Assembly (NCBI GenBank): GCA_038238185.1
Contig: JBBRXY010000008.1
Coordinates: 1-64,000, forward strand
DNA from: DATAQC01 sp038238185
GTDB lineage: Bacteria; Actinomycetota; Acidimicrobiia; Acidimicrobiales; AC-14
Direction of reading: 5' to 3'
Length of the DNA: 64,000 bases
Below, one piece after another: positions 35,350 to 44,110 of this stretch (its first letter is position 1; each line of letters starts with the position of its first letter). A program made the position numbers and the translations under genes. The notes beneath the pieces were generated by a model. The model was not told where the DNA came from. It made no database searches and saw nothing but the letters and a program-made list of their open reading frames with translations.

Positions 35350-35442
35350 CTCGCAGTGGCACACTGGAGAAGACAGATCTGCCGTTTTAGACGCCGCTTC
35401 ATTCATCGGCTGGCGCAGATGTCGGAGAACAAGGGGAATACC

Positions 35443-36291
35443 GTGGATGACGTGATCGTGGGGCCGCGCAAGCGAGTGAGCAGGGGCTCGATCGGCGTCG
35501 GCCTGGCGGGAGGCGTCATGGTCGTTGCCGCCCTCCTCTTCATGTCGCCGGCGTTCGCCTGCACCGTCCACGCCGGCATCCAGCCCAAGCCGGGCCGGGC
35601 CGATCCCGGAACGGTGGTCAAGATCGAGGGCAGCGGTTTCCAGGCCGGAGGGAACCCGGTGAACGTCTACTGGGGCGGCGCGAGCACCAACGCCGTGCTG
35701 GCCAGCGTGGCCCCGGGGACGGGCAGCTTTGCTGTCGACGTGACTATTCCGGCCAACGCCCTTTCCGGCAGCGAGTACCTCATCACCGCACACCAGGAGG
35801 CTGGCAGCAGTGCAGGCGGCAGCGAACCCTATGAGGGGGCGGCGATCTTCCGCATTTCTCGGGCGCCAGCGACCCCTCCGCCCGCTGCCGGCCCCCCGGC
35901 CGTCCTCGCCCCGCAGCCTGCACCAGCCCCCCAGGCCGCCCCCGTGCAGCCTGCACCAGCCCCCCCAGCCGCCCCCGCCCCCCTGGCCGCCCCCGCACGG
36001 GCGGTAGCTGCGTCCCCCCAGGCCCGCCCCCCGGACAAGCCCCGGCCATCGCCGGCCGATGCCTCGGGCTTCTCGTCGTCGGGTGTCTCGGCCTATGCGC
36101 CGGGGACCGGAGCGGTTGCTCCCCTGGTGGTCGACCAGCGCCAGGCGTTCGGCCAGCCCGGCCACCTTGCCGGCGGTCGGTCGCCCTGGATCCTCGTGCC
36201 GCTGGGCGTGGTCGGGCTGGTTTTGCTCTCGGCCGCCGGCGCATCGGTCGTTCGCCAGACCCGCTCGCAAGGGGTACGAGCCCCGGCCTGA
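35443..36291 (+). CDS. Secreted IPT/Pro-rich protein with C-terminal membrane anchor
   Basis: A 282-residue protein. Signal segment IGVGLAGGVMVVAALLFMSP ends at AFAC, much like the AFAC end of the protein at 52201. An IPT-like domain follows (GRADPGTVVKIEGSGFQAGG ... VNVYWGGAST), then a Pro/Ala-rich stretch of about 70 residues with the repeated unit QPAPAP, and a last helix (ILVPLGVVGLVLLSAAGASV) with a basic tail. GTG 35443 has an AAGGGG site; ATG 35419 is possible but has none. The C-terminal layout resembles an anchored cell-wall protein without a sortase motif. The TTCAG array lies in its promoter. Confidence 0.75.
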   Translation: MDDVIVGPRKRVSRGSIGVGLAGGVMVVAALLFMSPAFACTVHAGIQPKPGRADPGTVVKIEGSGFQAGGNPVNVYWGGASTNAVLASVAPGTGSFAVDVTIPANALSGSEYLITAHQEAGSSAGGSEPYEGAAIFRISRAPATPPPAAGPPAVLAPQPAPAPQAAPVQPAPAPPAAPAPLAAPARAVAASPQARPPDKPRPSPADASGFSSSGVSAYAPGTGAVAPLVVDQRQAFGQPGHLAGGRSPWILVPLGVVGLVLLSAAGASVVRQTRSQGVRAPA

Positions 36292-36439
36292 AAGCCGAGC
36301 TCGCCGGTCCTATCCTCGGGCTGGCTGAGACCGCTGCCTCCCCTCCGGCCACCTCGCATGTTCGAACTACCATCGGCGCGACGGAACCGGCCTGCTCGCC
36401 GGAGCGCGCTAGCCCGCCGGCCACGACCGGGAGGTCCGG

Positions 36440-38347
36440 GTGTCCCGAGGTTCTGGTAAGCAGCCGCTCGTCAAGAAGGCCGTGTTCTGGGTAGCCCTGT
36501 GCATTCCCGCCCTGCTCGTCCTCTACGGCGCCCTTCTGTACTTCACCCTGCCCGACAGTCGCGGCCAGCAGGTGACGCTCACCGAGTTCTCCAAGGTCGA
36601 CCCGAACAGCGTGTCGGTCTCCGTGTATCGCAGCGAGGACCAACGGCTCGAGTACCTGCAGAACGGTCGCCAGTACTGGGTCGGCCTTCCGGGTAAGTCG
36701 AACTACCCCGACACCTTTCTGGATTCCACCCTGACGCGCGGCATCTCCGTAAAGGTCGATCAGCAGAGGGTCAAGCAGCTCGTACAGCCTGCGACCTTGG
36801 TGGTGCCGGCGCTCATCGTGGCTGCGTCGTTCCTGCTCGTATTCCTCCTGACGCGAGCGGGTGCCTCGAGTCCCTTCCTCAATGCCGCCGCTCGTAGGGG
36901 GGCGGCATCTCGACAGCTGACCTTTGCCGATGTGGCCGGCGCCGATGAGGCGGTCCTCGAGGCTCGCGAGGTACGCGACTACCTGCTCGATCCCAAGAAG
37001 TTCACCGGCGTCGGGGCCGAAGCCCCGCGAGGGTTGCTCCTCGTCGGCCCTCCGGGCACCGGAAAGACCCTGCTGGCCCGGGCGGTCGCCGGCGAAGCGG
37101 GGGTGCCGTTCTTCTCCATGTCGGGCGCCGACTTCGTGGAGATGTACGTGGGGGTCGGTGCCGCCCGGGTGCGCGACCTGTTCCGCCAGGTGCGCGAACG
37201 GGCGCCGGCCATCCTGTTCATCGACGAGCTCGACGCCATGGGCCGCACCCGTGCCGGTGGCGGCTCGGGCGCCATCGGCCAGGACGAGCGTGACCAGACC
37301 CTGAACCAACTCCTGGTGGAGCTCGACGGCTTCGATCGCGATACCGGGGTGGTGCTCATCGGCGCCACCAACCGGCCCGATGTGCTCGATCCGGCATTGC
37401 TGCGGCGAGGACGCTTCGACCGCCAGATCGTGGTCGACCGGCCCGATCGAATGGGTCGCCTGGCCATCCTCGAGGTGCACGGGCGGACCAAGACGTTGGC
37501 TCCGAGCGTCGACTTCGGGCGGTTGGCCACCGAGACGCCGGGCTTCACGGGAGCCGACTTGGCCAGCGTGCTGAACGAGGCCGCCCTGCTCACTGTCCGC
37601 CGGGGCCGGGGGGCCATCGAGCAGGTTGACCTGGAGGAGGCGGTGGAGCGCATCCTGCAGGGCAGCGAGGGCCGCACCCAGTTGCTCAGTCCCGCCGACA
37701 AGCAATCGGTGGCCTATCACGAGAGCGGCCATGCCCTGGTGGCCCTCGCCCTACCTGGCTCGGGGACGGTGCGGCGGGTGTCGATCGTGGGCAGGGGGCA
37801 TTCACTGGGGTCGACGCAGACGCTGGCCCAGGAGGGCAAGGTCGTCGTCACCCAGGTGGAGCTCGAGCAGGAGCTCGCCTACCTCATGGGCGGGCGGGCG
37901 GCCGACGAGCTGGTAACCGGCCAGGCCACCACCAGCTCCAAGGACGACCTCCGGCGGGCCACCGACCTGGCTCGGCGGATGGTGTGCGAGCTGGGCATGA
38001 GCGAGGGCCTGGGGCGACGCGCCCTCGGGCGCCCCGTCGCCGGCCACTTTCTGGGCGACGACCGCATCGACCCCGACTACTCAGACGAGATGGCCTCGGC
38101 CATCGACAGCCAGATCGGCCGTCTCGTCGACGAGGGCTTCGAGCGGGCCAGTCGCGTCCTCAGCCTCAACCGCAGCGTGCTCGACGAGGTCGCCGAACTG
38201 CTGGTCCGGCGCGAAACCCTGCGTGAGGCGGACCTGGCTCCCTATGCCGACAAGCTTCGCCGGCCCCGGCCTCAGTCGCCGACGGGTAGCCGGCGGGGGG
38301 CGCCTGCCGCGGCATCGGTGCCTGCGCCGGCCCCGACGGTTACCTGA
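36440..38347 (+). CDS. ftsH: ATP-dependent zinc metalloprotease FtsH (second orthodox copy)
   Basis: A 635-residue FtsH. Helices FWVALCIPALLVLYGALLYF and TLVVPALIVAASFLLVFLLT flank a 90-residue periplasmic segment. Walker A is GPPGTGKT (K209); Walker B ILFIDELDAMG; SRH ATNRPDVLDPALLRRGRFDR; zinc motif HESGH (427-431), which differs by one residue from the usual HEAGH. GTG 36440 follows GGGAGGT. The copy is about 50% like the one at 22647 by eye but not adjacent to signalling genes. Its last 25 codons overlap, on the other strand, the end of the O-antigen-ligase-like gene. Confidence 0.93.
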   Translation: MSRGSGKQPLVKKAVFWVALCIPALLVLYGALLYFTLPDSRGQQVTLTEFSKVDPNSVSVSVYRSEDQRLEYLQNGRQYWVGLPGKSNYPDTFLDSTLTRGISVKVDQQRVKQLVQPATLVVPALIVAASFLLVFLLTRAGASSPFLNAAARRGAASRQLTFADVAGADEAVLEAREVRDYLLDPKKFTGVGAEAPRGLLLVGPPGTGKTLLARAVAGEAGVPFFSMSGADFVEMYVGVGAARVRDLFRQVRERAPAILFIDELDAMGRTRAGGGSGAIGQDERDQTLNQLLVELDGFDRDTGVVLIGATNRPDVLDPALLRRGRFDRQIVVDRPDRMGRLAILEVHGRTKTLAPSVDFGRLATETPGFTGADLASVLNEAALLTVRRGRGAIEQVDLEEAVERILQGSEGRTQLLSPADKQSVAYHESGHALVALALPGSGTVRRVSIVGRGHSLGSTQTLAQEGKVVVTQVELEQELAYLMGGRAADELVTGQATTSSKDDLRRATDLARRMVCELGMSEGLGRRALGRPVAGHFLGDDRIDPDYSDEMASAIDSQIGRLVDEGFERASRVLSLNRSVLDEVAELLVRRETLREADLAPYADKLRRPRPQSPTGSRRGAPAAASVPAPAPTVT

Positions 38348-39540
38348 TCGAGGCGATCTCGTTTCACGCTGATGAGGCCATAGGCGACGACGGCGACCAG
38401 GGGTATCAGGTGCCCGGAGTCGAAGTCGTCGGTGATGGAGAACAGGAGCAGGAAGCAGGCCACTCCCACCGCCAGCTCGGCATCCCGGCCGAAGCCGCGC
38501 ACGCCCAGCGCTCCGACGAACACGATGTAGCTCAGGGCGCATACCAGCCCGCCGCGATAGGCGAGCCCCAGGTAGGTGCTGTGGCTCCCCAGGCTGGCAA
38601 CCAGGCCCTCGACCCGCGTCTTGATCCCGGCGCCCACCAGGGAAGTGGGCGCGTCCAGCACCTCTTTCAGCGTGGGCCCGTAGATGTCCTCCCGGGCCAC
38701 GAGCGAACCCTGGCGCGGGCTGTTCAGTTTCCCGAACCAGGTCGACAGGGGTAGTGCGGGCAGGACGGCGACGGTGAGCCCTATCACCAGGCATATCGCC
38801 GCGAACCACATGCTCGGATCCATGAACCGCCTGGCCTTCATGGCGACAACGGCGACAGTGGCGACGACGAGGGCGATGACGTCGACACGGGCGTACGAGA
38901 AGTAGAGGGTGTAGGCGAGAATCCCGAACAGCACGACCCGCACGATGGGCAGCCTCATCTTCGGACCGAGAGAGTCGCCTGCGAACAGGACGAGGAGAAT
39001 GGCCACCGCGGCGAACCCTCCGGCCCAGGTGGGGTTCCCGAAGACCCCCGCGGTGCGGATGACCACTTTGCCGTAGTAGTCGGGGACGGCGAGACGGATC
39101 GTGGAGAACGACGCCACGTTGGGGTCGGCGGCCAACGAATCGGGGAGAAGGCGGGCAAGGGGCAGGGTCGTGGTCGAGAGCGCCGGATAGATCGCCCGGG
39201 CGATGACGACGAGGACGCCCTGGAAGGCAGCGAGGTCGACGATGCCTCGCACGAGGCCGTCCACGTCGGCCCGGCTCCACGGCCGGGCGACGAGAATGCA
39301 GAGGGTGATCCACACCGTCAGGTTGGCCGTAGCACCCAGGAGCCGGGGGATCGGGGCCTGAAGGATGGCGGCGATCACCAGACTGGCGATCAGGCAGCCC
39401 GTCGTCACCATGAGGGCCAGCGGTCGCCGGACGAGAGGCCGCCGGTCGAGGATCACCCGGACGAGCAGAAACGGCCACCAGAGAAACCCGATCCCCGCGA
39501 GCCAGAAGAGCGCGTACGCGTCCACGGACTTCCGGTTCAC
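38272..39540 (-). CDS. O-antigen-ligase/Wzy-like polytopic membrane protein
   Basis: A 422-residue protein with about eleven hydrophobic segments. A large loop after LPALPLSTWFGKLNSPRQGS contains REDIYGPTLKEVL and the GSHSTYLGLAYRGGLV motif, the conserved His/Tyr site of the O-antigen ligase family (Wzy_C). Such proteins polymerise or transfer surface polysaccharide repeat units. It starts GTG 39540. Its stop lies 76 bp inside the convergent ftsH gene; both overlapping ends encode Ala/Gly/Pro-rich tails of low constraint. The Wzz/BY-kinase at 20833 is a likely co-worker. Confidence 0.82.
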   Translation of the reverse strand: MNRKSVDAYALFWLAGIGFLWWPFLLVRVILDRRPLVRRPLALMVTTGCLIASLVIAAILQAPIPRLLGATANLTVWITLCILVARPWSRADVDGLVRGIVDLAAFQGVLVVIARAIYPALSTTTLPLARLLPDSLAADPNVASFSTIRLAVPDYYGKVVIRTAGVFGNPTWAGGFAAVAILLVLFAGDSLGPKMRLPIVRVVLFGILAYTLYFSYARVDVIALVVATVAVVAMKARRFMDPSMWFAAICLVIGLTVAVLPALPLSTWFGKLNSPRQGSLVAREDIYGPTLKEVLDAPTSLVGAGIKTRVEGLVASLGSHSTYLGLAYRGGLVCALSYIVFVGALGVRGFGRDAELAVGVACFLLLFSITDDFDSGHLIPLVAVVAYGLISVKRDRLDQVTVGAGAGTDAAAGAPRRLPVGD

Positions 39541-39712
39541 GTCAGTATCCGTGCTGAGACCGTCTGGTTGACCGTTTCGTCCCTTCGATTCGCCACCTGG
39601 TGGAGGGGGCCGTCGTCGGAGTGGCTGCGCGACACGAGGGAGGTCCGGAGATCTTCAGGTCGCGACCATCGACGGCGGGCGTGTTGGGAGAATAGTGTCT
39701 CGCTCAAGGGTG

Positions 39713-39750
39713 CACTCGCTACTACCCGTCGCACTCGCTACTACCCGTCG
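39713..39750. repeat. 19-bp perfect tandem duplication
   Basis: CACTCGCTACTACCCGTCG occurs twice head to tail with no mismatch (39713-39731 and 39732-39750). It lies in noncoding DNA about 260 bp upstream of the metal ABC operon. Exact identity suggests a recent duplication or a paired protein-binding site. Confidence 0.9.
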
Positions 39751-39988
39751 TGGGCCTACGCCCTCAGGCTCAACTGGGCCGTGCGCCTGGCCCGGGAGCC
39801 CGGTCGTCTCTGGCGCCGGTGGTCCTGGCTCCACTCCCCGGAGGGGCGCGGAACCTGTGTCCGAGGCCCGATTCGGCCGGCCGGCGACCCCTCGGGCGAG
39901 TCGGGTTCGCGGTACCCGGGGCAGGCTGGAGGGCCTCATGGGGCGGTACCTGCTGGCGATGCGGGCGCGGTAACGTCTGGTCCGTGAA

Positions 39989-40003
39989 TGCGAACAGGTC
40001 GCA
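39989..40003. promoter_or_regulatory. Possible operator in front of the metal ABC operon
   Basis: TGCGA-ACAGG-TCGCA is a 5-bp inverted repeat with a 5-bp spacer. It lies 13 bases after a TANNNT -10-like element and 10 bases before the first start codon, a good place for a repressor such as a metal-responsive DtxR- or Fur-family protein. The arms are short, so chance cannot be excluded. Confidence 0.35.
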
Positions 40004-40012
40004 ACTTTTGTC

Positions 40013-41143
40013 GTGGGCGTGAGCCCGCGGATGACCTGCTTGGTGGTGATGGTGGCCACGGCACTGGTGGGGTGCGGGAGCACCCGGGCGGCTACTCGCA
40101 GCAGCGATGATCCCGCCGTGGCCAGCTCCGGCGGGGACAAGGCCACCGCCGCGGCAATCCGCGAAGACGCTTCGTTCCGGTGTCCCGATGCGGCTGCCCA
40201 GGCCGGCAGGACCGGGGCACCTCTGCCGTCCGGGCACAAGCTGCGGGTGGTGACCACGGTGGCTCCCATCACATCGATCGTGGCCAACGTGGCCGGCGAC
40301 CGGGCCGAGGTCCACGGTGTGATCCCCGAAGGATCCGACAGCCACACCTACGAGCCCAGGCCGAGCGTGGCCGAGCTGTTCACGACCGCCGACGTGGTGT
40401 TCGTCAACGGCCTGTCCCTCGAGGACCCCACCAAGGACCTGGCCGGGAAGAACGTCCCGTCGGGCGCCCAGGTGGTCGAGCTCGGGTCCCTCGTCCTGAC
40501 ACCCGACCAGTACATCTACGACTTCTCGTTCCCGCGTGACGGAGGCAAGCCCAACCCTCACCTGTGGACCAACCCGCCCATGGCCCGTTGCTATGCGGTC
40601 ATCGCCGCCAGCGTGCTGTCCAAGGCGGATCCCGCCAACGCCGACAACTACCGGGCCAACGCTCAGGCGTTCGGCGCCAAGGTCGACGATCTCGATCAGC
40701 GGTTCCGAGCCGCGTCGGCCGCGATGGCGCCCGGCCACCGTGAGCTGCTCACCTACCACGACGCCTATGCCTACTTCGCCGCCTGGTACGGCTGGAAGAT
40801 CATCGGCGCCATCCAGGTGTCGAGCTTCGAGGACCCCACGCCGAAAGAGGTGGCTGAGCTCATCGCCCAGATCAAGGCTGAGAAGGTCCCGGCCATCTTC
40901 GGATCCGAGGTGTTCCCCAGCCCCGTTCTCGCCCAGATCGGCAAGGAGGCCGGGGTGGACTATGTCGACAAGCTCCGCGACGACGATCTCCCCGGTGTTC
41001 CCCGGGAGCCCGACCACTCGTACCTGGGACTCATGAAGTCCGACTTCGTGACCATGGTGTCGAGCCTCGGCGGCGACGCGTCCGGACTCAGGGCCTTCGA
41101 CCCCGCCGACGTCGTCGTCGACTCGGCCGGTTACCCGCAATGA
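40013..41143 (+). CDS. Metal ABC transporter substrate-binding lipoprotein (ZnuA/TroA family)
   Basis: A 376-residue lipoprotein with lipobox ALVGC. The cluster A-I metal-binding fold is recognised by VVTTVAPITSIVANVAGDRA, SDSHTYEPRPS (first His ligand), NPHLWTNPPMA (second His), LLTYHDAYAYFAAWYG (third) and IFGSEVFPSP with an acidic ligand. These bind Zn2+ or Mn2+. An insertion of about 40 residues lies around residue 150-190 (TKDLAGKNVPSGAQ...). GTG 40013, GTG 40019 and ATG 40031 are all possible starts. The gene heads a three-gene operon with ATGA overlap to the ATPase gene. Confidence 0.9.
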   Translation: MGVSPRMTCLVVMVATALVGCGSTRAATRSSDDPAVASSGGDKATAAAIREDASFRCPDAAAQAGRTGAPLPSGHKLRVVTTVAPITSIVANVAGDRAEVHGVIPEGSDSHTYEPRPSVAELFTTADVVFVNGLSLEDPTKDLAGKNVPSGAQVVELGSLVLTPDQYIYDFSFPRDGGKPNPHLWTNPPMARCYAVIAASVLSKADPANADNYRANAQAFGAKVDDLDQRFRAASAAMAPGHRELLTYHDAYAYFAAWYGWKIIGAIQVSSFEDPTPKEVAELIAQIKAEKVPAIFGSEVFPSPVLAQIGKEAGVDYVDKLRDDDLPGVPREPDHSYLGLMKSDFVTMVSSLGGDASGLRAFDPADVVVDSAGYPQ

Positions 41144-41916
41144 CCGACGCTCCGTTCCTGCGCCTCGAGGGCGTCAGCCACACCTTCGGCGAGCAGCCCG
41201 TGCTCGCCGATGTCGACCTCGACGTGGTCGGTGGCGACGTGCTGGGCATCGTCGGCCCGTCCGGCTCGGGCAAGACCACGCTGCTCCGCATCCTTCTTGG
41301 TGCCATGGAGCCGACACAGGGCCGGGTCCAGCGGCGTCCTGGGCTGCGGGCGGGATACGTCCCCCAGGTCGAGACCGTCAACTGGCAGTTCCCGGTGACG
41401 GTCTCCGAGGTCGTGCTGATGGCCCGCACCGAAGGCCGCCGTTGGCCGTGGCCCAGCCGGGAGGAGCGCCGAGAAGTGGCCGAGGTCCTCGAACGCCTCG
41501 GCATCGGGTCCCTTGGCCATCGCCACATTCGCGAGCTGTCGGGCGGCCAGCAACAGCGGGTGTTCATTGCCCGGGCCCTGCTCGGCCAGCCCGATGTGCT
41601 GTTCCTCGACGAGCCCACGTCGGGAGTCGACGTACGCACCCGCCACGAGGTGCTCCATCTGCTCGCCGAACTGCACAACGACGGGCTGGCCATCGTCCTC
41701 AGCACCCACGACCTCAATGGCATTGCCGCCCACCTGCCCAAGCTCCTGTGCCTCAACGTCCGCGTGGCCGGCATCGGGGCGCCGCGCGACGTGCTCACCC
41801 CCGATGTCCTCGAACGCGTCTACGGAGCACCGATGGATGTCCTCGAGCACGCCGGCATGCCCCTGGTGGTCGACCGAGCCGGTGGCACGGTCATCGACAT
41901 GCGCCGGAGGGCCTGA
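41140..41916 (+). CDS. Metal ABC transporter ATP-binding protein
   Basis: A 258-residue ABC ATPase: Walker A GPSGSGKTTLLRIL, Q-loop VPQVETVNWQFPVTV, signature LSGGQQQRVFIARALL, Walker B DVLFLDEPTSGVD and a STHDLN switch. The Q-loop sequence with N-W and the short size are typical of ZnuC/MntB-type Zn2+/Mn2+ importers. The start overlaps the stop of the binding protein by four bases (ATGA). The permease gene follows after 5 bp. Confidence 0.93.
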   Translation: MTDAPFLRLEGVSHTFGEQPVLADVDLDVVGGDVLGIVGPSGSGKTTLLRILLGAMEPTQGRVQRRPGLRAGYVPQVETVNWQFPVTVSEVVLMARTEGRRWPWPSREERREVAEVLERLGIGSLGHRHIRELSGGQQQRVFIARALLGQPDVLFLDEPTSGVDVRTRHEVLHLLAELHNDGLAIVLSTHDLNGIAAHLPKLLCLNVRVAGIGAPRDVLTPDVLERVYGAPMDVLEHAGMPLVVDRAGGTVIDMRRRA

Positions 41917-41921
41917 GCGTC

Positions 41922-42800
41922 ATGCACGTTCTGCTCGAACCGTTCCAACTCGGGTTCCTGCGCCACGCCATGGTCGTGTGCACCGTGGCCGGCGCCCTGT
42001 GTGGACTGCTCGGCGTGTTCGTCACCCTGCGGGGGATGAGCTACATCGGCCACGGCCTCAGTCACGCCATCTTTGGCGGAGCTGCCATCTGCGCGGCACT
42101 GTCGGTCAACTACTTCATTGGCGCCGGGCTGTGGGGCCTGGCTTCGGCCCTGGCCATCGGCCGCGTCACCCAGCGCCGCATCATCGGCTCCGACGCCGCC
42201 ATCGGCGTCATCACCACGGCCAGCTTCGCCTTCGGGATCGCCCTGCTCGGCATCTACAGCCGGGTCAGGCAGAGCATCGAAGCCACCGTTTTCGGCAGCG
42301 TCCTCGGCGTCTCGGCCGGCGACGTGTGGCTGGTGATCGGGGTGGCCGTGTTCACCGCCGTGGTGGTGGTGGCCACCTACCGCAAGCTGCTCTTCGCCAC
42401 CTTCGATCCTGAGGTGGCCGACGTGTCGGGCGTGAACACGGCGCGGGTCGACGCCCTGCTCATGCTGCTGCTCAGCCTCGCCATACTGGCCTCGATGAAA
42501 GTGCTGGGTGTCACCCTGATCGCCGCGGCGATCGTGGTTCCTGCCGTCATCGCCCGGATGCTCACCAACAGCTTCGCCCGCATGCTGTGGTTGTCGAGCC
42601 TCATCGGCGGGCTGTGCGGCCTGGTGGGCATGTACCTCAGCTACCACCTCGACGTCTCCTCGGGGGCCACGATCGTGCTCGTCGGCTTCGTGGCCTTCGC
42701 GGTGGTCTTCGCCGTCACCGGCCGCCGTGGGCTGCGGCGGGTCGCCGGTCTCGACGATCACGCCATGGGCGGCGGCTCCGTGGTGGTTGTTGCCGACTAG
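41922..42800 (+). CDS. Metal ABC transporter permease (ZnuB/MntC family)
   Basis: A 292-residue permease with about eight membrane helices, starting at ATG 41922 as MHVLLEPFQLGFLRHAMVVC. Family features are GVFVTLRGMSYIGHGLSHAIF, the segment YKLLFATFDPEVADVSGVNT-like (here RKLLFATFDPEVADVSG) and ALLMLLLSLAILASMKVLGV. Together with the binding protein and ATPase it completes a Zn2+/Mn2+-type importer. The stop at 42800 is followed only 35 bp later by a convergent small gene. Confidence 0.92.
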   Translation: MHVLLEPFQLGFLRHAMVVCTVAGALCGLLGVFVTLRGMSYIGHGLSHAIFGGAAICAALSVNYFIGAGLWGLASALAIGRVTQRRIIGSDAAIGVITTASFAFGIALLGIYSRVRQSIEATVFGSVLGVSAGDVWLVIGVAVFTAVVVVATYRKLLFATFDPEVADVSGVNTARVDALLMLLLSLAILASMKVLGVTLIAAAIVVPAVIARMLTNSFARMLWLSSLIGGLCGLVGMYLSYHLDVSSGATIVLVGFVAFAVVFAVTGRRGLRRVAGLDDHAMGGGSVVVVAD

Positions 42801-42834
42801 AAGTTAGATAGATAGTGGGGCAAGGCCCGGCCGG

Positions 42835-43239
42835 CTACCGGGGTGGGCCGCCGCACCACACGCAGCATCGCTCCGTGTTGACGAAGCGGCCGCCGAGCTG
42901 GATCTCTTGTCCGCCCTCGATCTGGTGGCGGCCGGAGCGGCAACGCATCCGGTGCCACAGGTCGACTGGGTGCATCTCCCGGCAGGCCCACCAGGTCTTC
43001 AGGCGGGACCAGGCCCCGTCCCGGGAGGCGACCGGCGGAACCTTGTGAGCGGGCCGGAGTGTCCCCGTCCATCCGTCGCCGTTCATGGCCGCGCGCTGGA
43101 CCTTGTCGAGCTCGTCAGCGACGCCGAAGCGGGCGACGCGGTCACCGATCGGGCGCACCGGCGTCAGTGACGACGACGCCGGCCGCGGCTGTGGCTCGGG
43201 CCACCGGCTGGGCCAGATGTCGGAAGTGTCTGCCATCAT
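42835..43239 (-). CDS. Small protein with Cys-rich C-terminus, unknown function
   Basis: A 134-residue basic protein starting at ATG 43239 behind a strong GGAGGAGG site. The N-terminal 60 residues are low-complexity. The C-terminal half, MHPVDLWHRMRCRSGRHQIE then NTERCCVWCGGPPR, has a Cys/His pattern (HRMRCRSGRH ... CCVWC) that could form a small zinc ribbon. It stands alone between the metal importer and FetAB on the minus strand. I do not recognise a family. Confidence 0.6.
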   Translation of the reverse strand: MMADTSDIWPSRWPEPQPRPASSSLTPVRPIGDRVARFGVADELDKVQRAAMNGDGWTGTLRPAHKVPPVASRDGAWSRLKTWWACREMHPVDLWHRMRCRSGRHQIEGGQEIQLGGRFVNTERCCVWCGGPPR

Positions 43240-43324
43240 CCGCCTCCTCCGCCTCTCACCGTGCCACGCCCACTGTTGCCCCGCAATGGATGACGTGAAC
43301 ACTTAGTCCCACGAACTGGGCAGT

Positions 43325-44110
43325 TCAGCCCGGCATGCGGCGCAGTGAGCGGATGAGCTGGTGGTCGGAATTGAAGAGGCGGCCGACGGTGAGGCGGCCG
43401 GCCACCAGGGCGGCGAAGGCGTTGCCCGCCAGGAGCATGTACATGACCACCAGTTGCAGGCGGATGGCGGCGCTGGGGGAGGCCCCGGCGAGCAACATGC
43501 CCGTCATCGCTCCGGGCAGGGCTACCAGTCCCACCACCTTGGTGTTGTCGATGACCGGCAGCATCCCCGTGCGCAGTGCCGATCGGTGCCAGGGCCCCGA
43601 GGCCTCGGCCGATGTCTGGCCCAGGCTCAGGCGCGCCTCGACCTCCCGGCGGTGGGAGGCCAGGTCATCGCGCAGGCGGATCATCACCAGCGAGGTCGTG
43701 TTCATGGCGTTGGAGATGATCATCGAACCCAGGGGGATGACCGCCCGGGGCACGGCCGGAATGATGCGCAGGGCCAGGAGCAGCCCCAGGGTTCCGGCGG
43801 CGGCGACGGTGAGCGCGGCGGCGGAGATCCAGCGAGCCTTGGGCACCCTTCGGGCTCGTGAGCCCGAGGTGAGGGTGGCGGTGACGATCATCACGGCGAT
43901 GACCACCGGTGTCAGCCCGCTGCGGTCGGCGAAGACGTAGTCGAGCACGTAGCCCACGGCCAGGAGCTGGACGAACGACCGGACCGTGGCCACGACGATG
44001 TCGGTTTCCAGGTCGGCCTGGCGCACGCGGGAGACGACCACCGCCACCGCGACCAGGCACAGAGACAGAGCGACGTCGGTGAACGTGATCTGTCCGGCCA
44101 GGTCGTTCAA
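43325..44110 (-). CDS. fetB: FetB-type ABC transporter permease (UPF0014)
   Basis: A 261-residue permease with about seven helices. The motifs ATVRSFVQLLAVGYVLDYVF, the RVPKARW segment and VIPLGSMIISNAMNTTSLVM, followed by LIxNTKVVGLVALPGAMTGM-like sequence (VIDNTKVVGLVALPGAMTGM), mark the UPF0014/FetB family. With FetA it forms an exporter linked in E. coli to iron homeostasis and oxidative-stress resistance. It starts with TTG 44110 behind GGGGAGG; that codon overlaps the fetA stop (TTGA). Confidence 0.9.
   Translation of the reverse strand: MNDLAGQITFTDVALSLCLVAVAVVVSRVRQADLETDIVVATVRSFVQLLAVGYVLDYVFADRSGLTPVVIAVMIVTATLTSGSRARRVPKARWISAAALTVAAAGTLGLLLALRIIPAVPRAVIPLGSMIISNAMNTTSLVMIRLRDDLASHRREVEARLSLGQTSAEASGPWHRSALRTGMLPVIDNTKVVGLVALPGAMTGMLLAGASPSAAIRLQLVVMYMLLAGNAFAALVAGRLTVGRLFNSDHQLIRSLRRMPG

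Larger units (their letters stand above)
39541..40012. other. 472-bp divergent intergenic region
   Basis: No convincing coding frame. It contains an exact 19-bp tandem duplication (39713-39750), a possible TAACGT -10 element at 39971-39976, and an inverted repeat at 39989-40003 just downstream of it. A single TTCAG at 39654 has no partner. The region should hold the promoters of both the ligase-like gene and the metal ABC operon. Confidence 0.6.
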
